From contig NZ_JBHTBR010000002.1 in assembly GCF_042665075.1 (NCBI RefSeq), positions 1,116,001 through 1,180,000 on the forward strand: a DNA stretch of 64,000 nt, read 5' to 3'. The position numbers and the translations under genes are program-made. Under the pieces are notes generated by a model. That model saw nothing but the letters and a program-made list of their open reading frames with translations. It was not told the DNA's origin and searched no databases. The first letter of the stretch is position 1. Every line of letters starts with the position of its first letter. Source of the stretch: Hirschia litorea. GTDB taxonomy: Bacteria; Pseudomonadota; Alphaproteobacteria; Caulobacterales; Hyphomonadaceae. Shown piece by piece: positions 23,972-34,000 of this stretch.

Positions 23972-25174
23972 GTGGAAAACTCAAAAAAGAAACGTCAGCC
24001 TCCCCGTGCGGACCGTCATCGCATTATAGATAATACACCTCCCATTTCCGCAGATGATGCAGATTATGCAAACGCTTTTCCGCGTGAGTTTGGCTGGGAA
24101 GCCACACAAGCACGCGCACGTGGTCGAGGCGCAAATTCCAATGCGTCAGGTCGCTTTGAAAGTTATGGCACGCTGCCCTTTGATGATGGTTGGGGCGATA
24201 TTCCTGACGAGAAACCAACACCTATTCGTACCGAAACTATTCGGGAAAAGCCCAAAAAAGCTATCACCTATAACGCTTCTCCTGATCTTTCCTTTGATCG
24301 CACGCTCAATCCCTATAAAGGCTGTGAACACGGGTGTATTTATTGTTATGCGCGGCCCAATCATACCTATGCGGGTCTGTCTGCGGGACTTGATTTTGAA
24401 AGTAAAATTTTCATCAAGCCCAGCCTCCCGCGCTTATTGGAAGCTGAAATATCAAAACCACGATATCGCCCAAAAACAATCATGCTAGGCGGTGATACCG
24501 ACATCTACCAACCTGTTGAACGGGATTTAAAAATCACGCGGGAAGTTTTACAAATCCTCGCAGAGGCAAAGCACCCATTCGCTTTCGTCACAAAATCAGC
24601 GCTTGTATTACGGGATTTGGATATTCTTGCGCCAATGGCAGAGCAAGGTCTCGTGCGCGTTTGCATCTCCCTCACCTCATTGGATAATCATCTCTCCCGC
24701 ACGATGGAACCACGCGCAGCCGCACCCCATCGCCGCTTGGATGTGATGCGCCAACTTACACAAGCAGGCATCCCCGTTACCGTCATGACGGCCCCCATTA
24801 TTCCAGCCATAAATGACATGGAGATTGAAAATTTATTGGAAGCTGCCGCCAAGGCTGGCGCAGATGCTTCCGGCTATGTTCTTTTACGCATGCCCCATGA
24901 AATTGCTTATCTTTTTGAAGAATGGCTGACGATCAATTTCCCAGATAGAGCCGCAAAAGTTATGAAGCTTATCCGCAGTATGCGTGCTGGAAAGGATTAC
25001 CAATCAGATTTTGGTTTGCGCCAACGCGGTACCGGCCCTTATGCAGAACTTATCGCCCATCGCTTCAAGCTCGCCAATACACGTTATGGCTTAGGGAAAA
25101 CCAAAACATCCCTCCGCACAGACCTTTTTCGCCCACCTAGACCAAATGGATATCGACAAATGGATCTTTTTTAA
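23972..25174 (+). CDS. PA0069-family radical SAM protein
   Basis: 400-residue radical SAM enzyme related to spore photoproduct lyase (SplB-like COG1533). The cluster-binding motif CEHGCIYCYARP (C-x3-C-x2-C) is at ~residues 118-129; the N-terminal 100 residues are basic and Arg-rich (GRGANSNASGRF). Later landmarks are MLGGDTDIYQPVE, VTKSALVLRDLDIL and TAPIIPAINDMEIE. GTG start at 23972 with AGGCGG upstream. The substrate is unknown; the family is often listed with DNA repair. Here the LexA-type box just upstream supports a DNA-damage role (inference). Not truncated. Confidence 0.9.
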   Translation: MENSKKKRQPPRADRHRIIDNTPPISADDADYANAFPREFGWEATQARARGRGANSNASGRFESYGTLPFDDGWGDIPDEKPTPIRTETIREKPKKAITYNASPDLSFDRTLNPYKGCEHGCIYCYARPNHTYAGLSAGLDFESKIFIKPSLPRLLEAEISKPRYRPKTIMLGGDTDIYQPVERDLKITREVLQILAEAKHPFAFVTKSALVLRDLDILAPMAEQGLVRVCISLTSLDNHLSRTMEPRAAAPHRRLDVMRQLTQAGIPVTVMTAPIIPAINDMEIENLLEAAAKAGADASGYVLLRMPHEIAYLFEEWLTINFPDRAAKVMKLIRSMRAGKDYQSDFGLRQRGTGPYAELIAHRFKLANTRYGLGKTKTSLRTDLFRPPRPNGYRQMDLF

Positions 25175-25186
25175 AACTTTTGTCTG

Positions 25187-25323
25187 GACTCCCCCAATGA
25201 CTCATCTCATTGGAAATACATAATTTTTCAGAATGCGGTAATATTTGATTAACCTCGATTCTCTGCAAATTCTTGGAATCGTTAGAGTTTCTTAACCTGA
25301 ATTCGGCTTCCTTATAGCGAATC
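25187..25323 (+). promoter_or_regulatory. ccrM leader: five GANTC sites and two TTAACC repeats
   Basis: GANTC occurs at 25187, 25199, 25257, 25276 and 25319 (first base), far above chance in 137 bp. TTAACC at 25249-25254 and 25292-25297 are each followed by T-S-R-ATTC, giving two similar direct repeats 43 bp apart that resemble CtrA half-sites. GANTC is the methylation target of CcrM itself, so methylation-sensitive autoregulation and CtrA control, as known in Caulobacter, are likely (inference). Confidence 0.65.
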
Positions 25324-25352
25324 ACTCGTTATTTCTGGAGCTTTAGCAACAC

Positions 25353-26444
25353 ATGTCGAAATTAGATTTCCCAAAAGATCACATTCTTATTGGCGACTGC
25401 ATCGAACTTATGAATGCTTTGCCAGAGAAATCTGTCGACCTTGTTTTCGCTGACCCTCCATACAACCTTCAGCTTGGCGGTGACCTTGTGCGTCCCGACA
25501 ACTCCAAAGTGGACGCTGTTGATGATGAATGGGACCAGTTCGCGTCGTTTGAAGCGTATGACAATTTCACCAAAGATTGGCTAAAAGCTGCGCGTCGCGT
25601 GCTTAAAGATGATGGTGCAATCTGGGTGATTGGCTCCTATCACAATATTTTCCGTGTTGGTTCTCAGCTTCAAGATTTGGGCTTCTGGATTCTGAACGAT
25701 GTGATCTGGAACAAATCTAACCCAATGCCAAACTTCAAAGGCACACGTTTCACCAATGCACATGAAACACTGATTTGGGCGACAAAATCCAAAGAGCAAA
25801 AGAAGTACACCTTCAATTACGACGCGCTAAAAACAGCAAATGATGATGTTCAAATGCGGTCTGACTGGACAATCCCAATCTGTTCAGGTGGTGAGCGTCT
25901 TAAAAAAGATGATGGTAAAAAAGCACACCCAACGCAAAAGCCAGAAGCTCTGCTTCACCGCGTAATCATGGCGACGACAAAACAAGGCGACACTGTTCTC
26001 GACCCTTTCTTTGGTACAGGAACAACTGGTGCCGTTGCTAAAATGCTTGGCCGTCATTTCATCGGTTTAGAGCGTGAAAACGACTATGCAGCCGTGGCCC
26101 AAGCGCGCATTGATAACGTGCGTAAAGTGGATGATGTTGATCTAGAATTTACGCAGCCAAAACGCGCAGCACCCCGCGTCCCATTTGGCGCACTTGTTGA
26201 GCGCGGCTTCTTACGTCCAGGCGACCGCCTTTACTGTCCCAAACAACAACACATTGCCCGCGTGCGTGCAGATGGCTCTTTGGCCAATGGTGACGACACT
26301 GGCTCAATCCACCGCCTTGGCGCGCAAGTTCAAAATGCACCTTCGTGTAATGGCTGGACATTCTGGCACTATAAATCCGATCAAGGTCTTGCACCCATTG
26401 ATCTCTTGCGCCGCCGCTTCCGCACAGAAATGGGCTTAAACTAA
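25353..26444 (+). CDS. ccrM: Cell-cycle DNA adenine methyltransferase CcrM
   Basis: N6-adenine methyltransferase for GANTC, the cell-cycle epigenetic regulator of alphaproteobacteria. 363 residues, like Caulobacter CcrM (358). Beta-class motif order: catalytic ADPPYNL at 33-39, then the SAM-binding DPFFGTGTTG at 217-226. The C-terminal part (~275-360, VPFGALVERGFLRPGDRLYC and later NGWTFWHY) is the RAMA-type domain typical of CcrM and is absent from simple restriction methylases. No restriction enzyme is nearby, consistent with an orphan methylase. The leader carries dense GANTC and TTAACC sites. Convergent with, and overlapping by 4 bp, the next gene. Confidence 0.97.
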   Translation: MSKLDFPKDHILIGDCIELMNALPEKSVDLVFADPPYNLQLGGDLVRPDNSKVDAVDDEWDQFASFEAYDNFTKDWLKAARRVLKDDGAIWVIGSYHNIFRVGSQLQDLGFWILNDVIWNKSNPMPNFKGTRFTNAHETLIWATKSKEQKKYTFNYDALKTANDDVQMRSDWTIPICSGGERLKKDDGKKAHPTQKPEALLHRVIMATTKQGDTVLDPFFGTGTTGAVAKMLGRHFIGLERENDYAAVAQARIDNVRKVDDVDLEFTQPKRAAPRVPFGALVERGFLRPGDRLYCPKQQHIARVRADGSLANGDDTGSIHRLGAQVQNAPSCNGWTFWHYKSDQGLAPIDLLRRRFRTEMGLN

Positions 26445-27025
26445 AGTAGTTGAAGTACTCGTTCATCGATCTCTAAATCAGGATGCCTTTCTAGAAGAGC
26501 CTGCATCAAAGCTGCATATCCTTTGTGGTAAGGCATCCAAAATATCCGTTCTGCATCTTTAGTCTCAGCGTAGATATACCCTGACGCCTTCCAACCTATT
26601 CGAATCACATCACTCATCAAAACAGTCCCCACTCTATCTGGGAACATTGCGTACTTTAGATGATTAGGGCCGCTTAAAGTTTCTTCATTCCAAGAAACTT
26701 TGTAGTCTGCTTGCACGCCCCACAGACCTAAACACCCCATACCCCCAAACAAAATAATGAGGCCAGATGCCGGTACCCATAAACTAGGCTCTTTCTCACT
26801 AAAAAGTAGAATGCCGACAAAAGCAAAAAGTACAATACTCCAGCAGGCAAGCGTCAGCGCCCACATAAAACCTGCTGATATATCTATAGATTTAGTTCCC
26901 AACTCACCCTCTAAGGGTGTTTTATTTTTATAGTGTGCAATAAGCTTATGCAAAACCCACCCCGCGAACAGTGAAGAAATAATACCTCCTACTGCTCCCG
27001 ACAAAGCCCCCTCAAACCCAGCCAT
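26441..27025 (-). CDS. Three-helix membrane protein with a C-terminal soluble domain
   Basis: 194 residues, family not recognised. An N-terminal Gly/Ala-rich helix (GALSGAVGGIISSLFAGWVL), two close helices (GFMWALTLACWSIVLFAFVG and VPASGLIILFGGMGCLGL), then ~90 residues without helices: VSWNEETLSG, DVIRIGWKASGYIYAETKD and RIFWMPYHKGYAALMQALLE. This tail has the strand pattern of a PH-like (YcxB/bPH) domain (inference from appearance). Its last codons overlap the end of ccrM by 4 bp. No operon partner. Confidence 0.65.
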   Translation of the reverse strand: MAGFEGALSGAVGGIISSLFAGWVLHKLIAHYKNKTPLEGELGTKSIDISAGFMWALTLACWSIVLFAFVGILLFSEKEPSLWVPASGLIILFGGMGCLGLWGVQADYKVSWNEETLSGPNHLKYAMFPDRVGTVLMSDVIRIGWKASGYIYAETKDAERIFWMPYHKGYAALMQALLERHPDLEIDERVLQLL

Positions 27026-27175
27026 ATTCCAACCTCGTCGCGTATTTATATCAATTTATCTTGTCGACAATACACGAAACAACCTAATTTCAAACAACCA
27101 TTCTGCGTTGAAACCTGCCAGTCCTACCTATCGCCCTAACTTGACCTTCATGTGAAATCACCTCAGTTGAAGGTC

Positions 27176-27565
27176 ATGGCTCAATTTATCGCTGCATTCT
27201 CTCTTCTCGTGCCTGATTATGATTCTGGCATAGAGTTTTATGTCGGCAAGCTTGGCTTCAACTTGATTGAAGACACGCCGCGCTCACCAACAAAACGTTG
27301 GGTCGTCATCGCCCCCAAGGGCGCACCGCAAACCCACATCATCCTCGCAAAAGCAGACGGACCCAGCCAAGAAAAAGCAATCGGAAATCAAACCGGCGGC
27401 CGGGTAAGCTTCTTCTTACAAACCGATGATTTCGACGCGGACTATGCCGCTATGCGAGCCAATGGTGTCACTTTCCTCGAAACGCCTCGCGATGAACCCT
27501 ATGCGAAAGTCGTTGTATGGCAGGACCCTTTTGGCAATAAGTGGGATATGCTCCAGCCCAAATAA
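27176..27565 (+). CDS. VOC/glyoxalase-fold protein
   Basis: 129-residue vicinal-oxygen-chelate protein. Start at 27176 (MAQFIAAFSLLV) has GAAGGTC just before it and fits the family; the open frame from GTG 27152 adds eight unlikely residues. Paired beta-alpha-beta-beta-beta modules are visible: LVPDYDSGIEFYVGKLGF and FFLQTDDFDADYAAMRANGV, ending with the common VVVWQDPFGNKWDML. Such proteins include dioxygenases, glyoxalases and resistance proteins; metal ligands cannot be assigned with certainty by eye, so no substrate is proposed. Ends 6 bp from the convergent M23 gene. Confidence 0.85.
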   Translation: MAQFIAAFSLLVPDYDSGIEFYVGKLGFNLIEDTPRSPTKRWVVIAPKGAPQTHIILAKADGPSQEKAIGNQTGGRVSFFLQTDDFDADYAAMRANGVTFLETPRDEPYAKVVVWQDPFGNKWDMLQPK

Positions 27566-27571
27566 TACACT

Positions 27572-28234
27572 TCAAAAAGCAGGAAGCGATTGCAGGTTAT
27601 AAATGTCTAATGGCTTCAACCCAAACGACATTTTTCGCGTGTTGTAATTACCGTGCAAATATTCAACATGTAGGTGGCGCGCCAAGCTGCCATCTCCAGA
27701 ATTTCCCATCAGTCCTAATGGATGACCAATCGCAACTTTCTGCCCCACTTTGATATCAGGGTTGATCGTTTCCAAATGCGCATAGCGCGTGAAGAAACCA
27801 TCCCTATGATCAATCAGCACCATATTCCCGTAATCATTACGGTAGCTCACTTCTAAAATTTTGCCTTCGCCGGCTGCATAAATGTTTACAGGCACAGGGT
27901 GGAAAATATCATAGCCTTTGTGCAATCGCCCCGACCGCATCCCAACACCAGAGGATAAACACCCCGCCTCTACTGGCGCTGTCGCAACAACAACACGTTT
28001 AGAAAGCGCCACCAATTTACGGTATGGATCAATTTTCCGATACCCATCCGCTGCTGGTGCATTGCTCACGCGCATATTCGGACACAGGGATAACTCACTT
28101 GGGAAAGGCAGCTTAACCTGCACCATACCGCGTTGATTGCTCGCACCAGACGCACACCCCGCAAGCAATAGAGCGACACATCCAGCGCCCGCAAATCCGC
28201 GCAATCTATTTAATTTCCGCACCAAGCCAAACAT
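27572..28234 (-). CDS. M23 (LytM) peptidase lipoprotein
   Basis: Periplasmic lipid-anchored zinc endopeptidase acting on peptidoglycan. 220 residues from ATG 28234, chosen because TAGGAG precedes it; MFGLVRKLNRLRGFAGAGC then leads to lipobox LLAGC. The LytM metal ligands are present: H and D in HKGYDIFHP, and HLHVEY (HxH) near the end, with the usual GNMVLIDHRDGFFTRYAHL between. Because both halves of the zinc site are intact it is likely active, unlike regulators such as EnvC. Single gene, convergent with the VOC gene. Confidence 0.9.
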   Translation of the reverse strand: MFGLVRKLNRLRGFAGAGCVALLLAGCASGASNQRGMVQVKLPFPSELSLCPNMRVSNAPAADGYRKIDPYRKLVALSKRVVVATAPVEAGCLSSGVGMRSGRLHKGYDIFHPVPVNIYAAGEGKILEVSYRNDYGNMVLIDHRDGFFTRYAHLETINPDIKVGQKVAIGHPLGLMGNSGDGSLARHLHVEYLHGNYNTRKMSFGLKPLDIYNLQSLPAF

Positions 28235-28334
28235 GCACACACTCCTACAATCAACGAAGCGCACGCTATTGCAGGGCTGGACTTGAATCTAATCAATTAT
28301 CCTTAATCTTCAGTCCACCGCTACGCAAAGCCCC

Positions 28335-29417
28335 TTAAAGCAAAGCCAGTTTCAAAGCCTTTTTACCCACTGTCGGCACCCCAGAATCAATCACTTTATC
28401 CATAGCGATCCAGTCCCCCTCAAGAGAATTTGGCCGTGCGTCCACATGTGCAACAAATACATCCCAATGCAAAACAAAGTGCGTAAACACATGCCGCGCC
28501 TGCCCCTTAGCTTGCCATTCAGCCTCCAGCGGAAAAGGGATATCTGTGCCACCTTCAGCTTCAATCCACTCACTCGAAAGCGGCATAAGCATTCCCCCTA
28601 GCAGCCCCTTATCAGGACGCCGCTGCAACAATACCTTCCCCTCACTCACCACAATAAAGGCACGCCCCTTGCGGATAGGTTGCGGCTTACGTTTGGCTTT
28701 TGCAGGATAGCTTTCCATATTGCCCTCGCGGTGCGCCAAGCAATATTTAGCCCAAGGGCATTGTCCGCAATTGGGTGATTTAGGCGTGCACACTCCCGAG
28801 CCCAAATCCATCATAGCTTGAGCAAAATCCCCCGAGCGCTTCGGCACAAGCGCTTGCACACATTGCGTGATTTCTTTCTTATCCGCCGCCCATCCAGTCG
28901 CAGAGCCATCCCCGCCAATCGTCATCAAGCGCGAGATAACACGCTCCACATTCCCATCCACAGGCGCAATCGGCAAATCAAACGCAATCGCGCCCACCGC
29001 CGCCGCCGTATATGGCCCCACGCCAGGCAGTGCCAGCAATCCTTCAATTGTATCGGGAAAACGCTCCAACTCTGCTAAAGCCTTAGCGCATTTGTGCAGA
29101 TTGCGTGCGCGCGCATAATAGCCAAGCCCCGCCCATTCGCGCATCACATCATCATTTTCAGCCTCAGCCAATTCATTTGCATTTGGCCATAGGGTTGTAA
29201 ATTTCTCAAAATATGGCGCAGCATGGGGCACAGTCGTTTGCTGCAACATTATTTCAGATAACCACACCCGATAAGGATCAGGCATCACACCATTTTTGCG
29301 CGCTTGAGGCCCAATACGCCATGGCAATTGACGCGCATGCTTATCATACCAATCTAGCAAATCCTGTGCTGCGGATGAAAACTGAGTCTTAACGGACGGT
29401 GATTTTACGTTTACCAT
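28335..29417 (-). CDS. mutY: A/G-specific adenine glycosylase
   Basis: Removes adenine mispaired with 8-oxoguanine. About 360 residues. Catalytic Glu in WLSEIMLQQTTV; helix-hairpin-helix LPGVGPYTAAAVG; catalytic Asp in APVDGNVERV; 4Fe-4S ligands C-x6-C-x2-C-x5-C in VCTPKSPNCGQCPWAKYC; and a C-terminal Nudix-like 8-oxoG recognition domain (IVVSEGKVLLQRRPDKGLLGGM). The start is uncertain among TTG 29453, ATG 29429 and ATG 29417; the last (MVNVKSP) is taken. It is divergent from the DUF721 gene, a common alphaproteobacterial arrangement with dsbA and smc following. Confidence 0.95.
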   Translation of the reverse strand: MVNVKSPSVKTQFSSAAQDLLDWYDKHARQLPWRIGPQARKNGVMPDPYRVWLSEIMLQQTTVPHAAPYFEKFTTLWPNANELAEAENDDVMREWAGLGYYARARNLHKCAKALAELERFPDTIEGLLALPGVGPYTAAAVGAIAFDLPIAPVDGNVERVISRLMTIGGDGSATGWAADKKEITQCVQALVPKRSGDFAQAMMDLGSGVCTPKSPNCGQCPWAKYCLAHREGNMESYPAKAKRKPQPIRKGRAFIVVSEGKVLLQRRPDKGLLGGMLMPLSSEWIEAEGGTDIPFPLEAEWQAKGQARHVFTHFVLHWDVFVAHVDARPNSLEGDWIAMDKVIDSGVPTVGKKALKLALL

Positions 29418-29464
29418 GCATGAGGTCATTCCCGTTTTTAAGAGATTCTGCAAGTTCTACATTT

Positions 29465-30181
29465 ATGAGCAAACCGCCAATTACACCGCAAAACTCTCCT
29501 GAAGCTGAAGCAGAGGCAATGAAGAAGCTTGCCCAATTGCGTGGCAAGAAACTCGACACAGAACACGGCCTCGGCGCAATCACTCACATCGACCCTATGC
29601 GCCAGATCAAACAAGATTTAGAGAGACGTCGCGGCCGCGCAGTGTATGAGACAGCCCGCCCCCTCTCTAAAACCATGTACAAAACCGTGTATCCCCAATT
29701 GCGTGGCAAGGATTCCGGCGCAGCATTATCTTCCTTGCGCCGCCGCTGGCCTGAAATTCTTGGCGTGGATATGGCCGCCTTATGTGAGCCTGTTCAAATC
29801 CTCAAACCAACAACGGGTTATGTTCTCGTGCTAGAGGTCAATTCAGCCGCTGCCGCCCTCAAGCTGAAACACCAAACCGACATCATTTTAGAGCGCGTCA
29901 ATGCAGGAAGCGGTGCGCGCTTTAAAGGCATTCGCTTGCAACAAACCAAAACCAAGCACGCCTCCGTTAAGCCGCAGACAAAACTCAAACATAGGCTCAC
30001 CCCCCAAGAAGCTGCACAAATAGAGGCAGAGCTTGCAGATGTGGAAAGCCCAATTGTAAGAAAGGCATTGCAGAAACTGGGTGAGGCAATCCGTATAAAG
30101 CAGGAAACACTTAACGCTGCACGCAAAGCCAAAGCATCCGCATCACCAGCACGACGTGTACGATCTTTTAAATCGCGATAA
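29465..30181 (+). CDS. DUF721 (DciA-like) protein
   Basis: 238-residue protein with a DUF721 domain (~residues 60-150): LRRRWPEILGVDMAALCEPV and the strand TTGYVLVLEVNSAAAALKL. DciA proteins load the replicative helicase in bacteria lacking DnaC, so a replication role is plausible here (inference). The C-terminal 70 residues are Lys/Arg/Ala-rich (ARKAKASASPARRVRSFKSR), probably a disordered nucleic-acid-binding tail. Start at 29465 (MSKPPITPQ) is favoured; the frame from 29399 overlaps mutY's start. Followed 120 bp later by dsbA, then smc. Confidence 0.82.
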   Translation: MSKPPITPQNSPEAEAEAMKKLAQLRGKKLDTEHGLGAITHIDPMRQIKQDLERRRGRAVYETARPLSKTMYKTVYPQLRGKDSGAALSSLRRRWPEILGVDMAALCEPVQILKPTTGYVLVLEVNSAAAALKLKHQTDIILERVNAGSGARFKGIRLQQTKTKHASVKPQTKLKHRLTPQEAAQIEAELADVESPIVRKALQKLGEAIRIKQETLNAARKAKASASPARRVRSFKSR

Positions 30182-30301
30182 ACAAAGTCGATCACAAGTC
30201 GTTGAATTGCCCTATTTATAACTTCAGACTATCAAGCTACATAATTCTTATATTGAGATGGCGGTCACACGCATCTCCAAACGCATACAGGACACGTCTT
30301 C

Positions 30302-31009
30302 ATGCTTATTAAAAACCTATTTTCAGCCGTCGCTTTTGCAGCTCTTGCAGTAGGCTGCTCACAGGCCGACACACAACCTGCATCAGACGTTTCAGATTCA
30401 AAGTCAGGCATTAGTTATGTAAAAGGTGATGTCGTTCTTGGGAATAAAGACGCTAAAGTCCAGATCATTGAATACGCATCAACATCGTGTGGCCACTGTC
30501 GTACATTCCACAAAACAATTCTTCCCAACATCAAGAAAGACTTTATCGAGCAAGGCACAGTCAACCTCATCTATCGTGACCTTCCAACACCGCCCGCTCA
30601 ATTGGCTGCCGCAGGTGCCGCACTCGCGCGTTGTGCAGGAACAGATGAATATTACAAAGTTCTCGATGATGTATTCACTAGCCAAGGTGAAATTTTCGAC
30701 GCAGCCCAAAGTTCAGGCGGTGCATTGCCAGCTTATGTGGAAATTGGTGCCCGTCACGGCATGAGTGAAGCTGATGTCAAAGCATGTGTGACATCGACAC
30801 CTGTTATGGACGAGATTATGCGCACAGCAGATCTTGCAAGCGAAGCAGGCGTTTCTTCAACACCAACGCTTTTCATCAATGGTGTTAAAGTTGAATCAAA
30901 AGACATGACAAATGATGCAATCAAAGGTCTTCTGAATGCAGCATTAGGGATTGAAACACCTGCAGAATCAGCTCCCGCTACTGAAGAAACAGCAGCAGAA
31001 GCTCACTAA
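30302..31009 (+). CDS. DsbA-family thiol:disulfide oxidoreductase, lipoprotein
   Basis: 235-residue periplasmic thioredoxin-fold oxidoreductase. The signal sequence MLIKNLFSAVAFAALAVGC ends in a possible lipid-anchoring C19 (AVGC is an imperfect lipobox). Active site S-CGHC-R with C63 and C66; the cis-Pro loop is in SSTPTLFING. The helical insert between is present, as in DsbA/DsbG-like proteins. The tail (ESAPATEETAAEAH) is Ala/Glu-rich. It probably introduces or isomerises disulfides. It sits 20 bp before smc in the conserved DUF721-dsbA-smc run, so smc may be partly driven from here. Confidence 0.92.
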   Translation: MLIKNLFSAVAFAALAVGCSQADTQPASDVSDSKSGISYVKGDVVLGNKDAKVQIIEYASTSCGHCRTFHKTILPNIKKDFIEQGTVNLIYRDLPTPPAQLAAAGAALARCAGTDEYYKVLDDVFTSQGEIFDAAQSSGGALPAYVEIGARHGMSEADVKACVTSTPVMDEIMRTADLASEAGVSSTPTLFINGVKVESKDMTNDAIKGLLNAALGIETPAESAPATEETAAEAH

Positions 31010-31029
31010 CCACATAGAGACGGACCAAT

Positions 31030-34000
31030 TTGCATTTCACCGGATTAAAAATTGTAGGGTTTAAATCCTTCGCTGATCCGGTTGATTTTGCGATACGCGA
31101 AGGGCTGACAGGCATTGTCGGCCCCAATGGTTGTGGCAAGTCCAATATTCTCGAATCATTGCGATGGGTCATGGGCGCAAGCTCGGCCCGCGCAATGCGC
31201 GGCGGGGAAATGGATGATCTGATATTTTCAGGTTCATCCAACCGCCCCTCAAGAGAACTAGCAGAAGTCGCCCTCATTCTCGATAATTCAGCGCGCACCG
31301 CGCCCGCTGAACTCAATGATAGTGATGAATTGGAAGTGCGCAGGCGCTTGAAACGCGGCGCAGGCTCCACCTATAAAATCAATGGCCGCACAGTACGCGC
31401 CAAAGATGTCCAACTCCTATTTGCCGATGCATCCACGGGCGCAAACTCGCCTGCCCTTGTCCGTCAAGGACAAATCTCCGAACTTATCGCATCAAAACCA
31501 CAAAACCGTCGCCGCATTCTTGAAGAAGCTGCCGGTATTGCTGGGCTTAACCAACGCCGCCATGAAGCTGAACTAAAACTCAAAGGTGCTGCTGAAAGTC
31601 TTTCGCGCCTTGATGAAATCATTGGCGAAGTGGACAAACAACTAAACACATTAAAACGTCAGGCCTCACGCGCCAAAAAATACCGTGCCCTGCAAGAACA
31701 AATCGACGCGCTCGAAATTCAAATCTCTTATTTCAAATGGCAAGCTGCACGCGAAGAATTGACTCAAGCCCAGCTAAACGTCGCTGAAACAGAAAAATTC
31801 GCGCAAGAAGCCGCCAAACTAGAAGCAAGTGCGCTCGCGGCGGAAATTGAACTGCGCGAAAAAATCCCACCTCTTCGTGAATTTGAAGCCGAAGCAGCAG
31901 CACAGCTTGGCATTCTCAAACTCGAAAGCGCCCGCTTAGATGGTGAACGCAAAGCTGCTTCAAGTGCTATTACGCGCCTTGAACAAGATTTACAGCGCGT
32001 CATTGATGACCAATCCCGCGAACACAGCTTGCGCGAAGAAGCCTTAAATTCAGCCAAACGTGCACAAGTCAGTTTCGATTCTCTTCCCGTAGACAATAAT
32101 GAACATTTCCATGCTCAAAGAGAAACACTAAAATCCAACCTTGAAGCAGCGCGTGAAAAACTCATCTCTTTGGAAACACAAGCAGATGCGCTCTCCCAAA
32201 AACTCGCCACTGCCCAAGCAGAGGAAAACAGCGCGAAAGCGTCCTTACAGCGTGCTCAAAACACGCTCTCAAATTTACAAGCCGAACATGATCGCGCCAT
32301 AGCTAGCTTGGCTGAACTTGGCGACATTAAAGCACTTGAAGCAAAGCAGGCACACCTTCAATCCATATTGGAAAATGCATGCGCGGCTTTAGAAGCTGGC
32401 AATATTGCAGCTCATAAAGCCGACCAAGAAGCTCAATCTGCGCGTGAAGCAGAGAAGCAAAGCTTCCTGCCATTACAAGAGGCTGAAAAAAACATCCGCG
32501 CACTTGAAGCTGAAATCTCCGGTTTGAAACGTTTACAGGGGCATTCGTCTGCACAAAAATCTGCGCCTATTCTTGATGACACGCACCCAGAGGCCGGACT
32601 AGAACGTGCGCTCGCTGCTGCACTCGGCGATGATTTAAATGCATCAACAGATATAAATGATGCTCAATTTTGGTCAGACACTCACGGCACCTCTGCATCC
32701 AATTTGCCAGACGGTGTCACCCCTCTGTCAGACCTTGTTGAAGCTCCCCAAACGCTCCTTGCACGTCTATCTCAATGCGGACTTGTAGATGCAAAAGATG
32801 GGGCCCTCATGCAGGCCAAGTTAATGCAAGGACAGCGCTTAGTATCCCGAGCGGGAGATTTGTGGCGTTGGGATGGATATGTCCGCACAGCCAAAGCACC
32901 AAGTTCGGCAAGTGAAAAACTGGAACAACGCGCACGTATAACCGCGCTCGAAAAAGAGCTGATGACCGCCAAAAAGAAAGCTGACACGCTTCGCAAAAAA
33001 CAGGCAACCTGCACACAACAAGCCCAGACAACAGCACAAGCCGCCCAGACGGCACAAAGAGCAATACCTGACCTAACCCAGCAGGCAGGCAGAGCACGTG
33101 AAGACACGTTGCACAACACTCAAGCCATGGAACGCTTGTCCATGCGCGCTTCCTCTATTAATGACAATATTGCTCGCATTGAAGATGCACACATCATTGC
33201 GCAAAATGACATCAATACCGCACAAGAGCTCCTCACTAGCGGCCCATCGGAAAACGAACAAAAACAATTAGATACACTCAGAACCGTCATTCGCGAACAA
33301 CGAGAATCAGAGCGCAACGCTCATAATGCCCTTAGTGATCTAGACAATGAACAAGCGCGTATTGATGGGCGTCGTCATGCGCTAAAGCGCGAAATCCAAG
33401 ACTGGACCCGCCGCGCCGAAACCGCTGACAAACGCCTAGATGATCTCAATATTCAACGCACAGGAATACGAGGACAATTAGAGAGTGCCAAAGCTCAACC
33501 ATCTGATTTAAAAGAACAATTAGATGAATTAAACACCCAATTGGAAGCAGCAACGACAAAACGTCAAGACGCAAGCGATGCTGTTTCAGCACTCGAAACT
33601 CAACTCAGAGAAGCTGAATCTCACTCCCGAAAATCACGTGATGATGTCTCAAAAGCAAGAGAATCTCATATTCGTGCGGAGACGCGATTAGAATCAGCCC
33701 AACGTCGCGAAATTGAAATTGGTGAGAACATCCAATCAAGATTATCGTTAGACTTCAACGCTCTAAAAGAATCCGCAGACAATTTGATAGCCAGTGCAGA
33801 AGAGTCAGACACTGACACCATTTTCAATTTATCTAGCGCAGAAGCCCAGCTAAACACCCTCACCCGTGAACGTGACGGCTTGGGCGGGGTAAATATGGAA
33901 GCTGATCTTCAAGTTGAAGAAACCGCGAACCGCCTTGAAACTCAATTGAGAGAGCGTGAAGATTTAGACCAAGCCCTCGCCAAACTCCAAGAAGGTGTTC

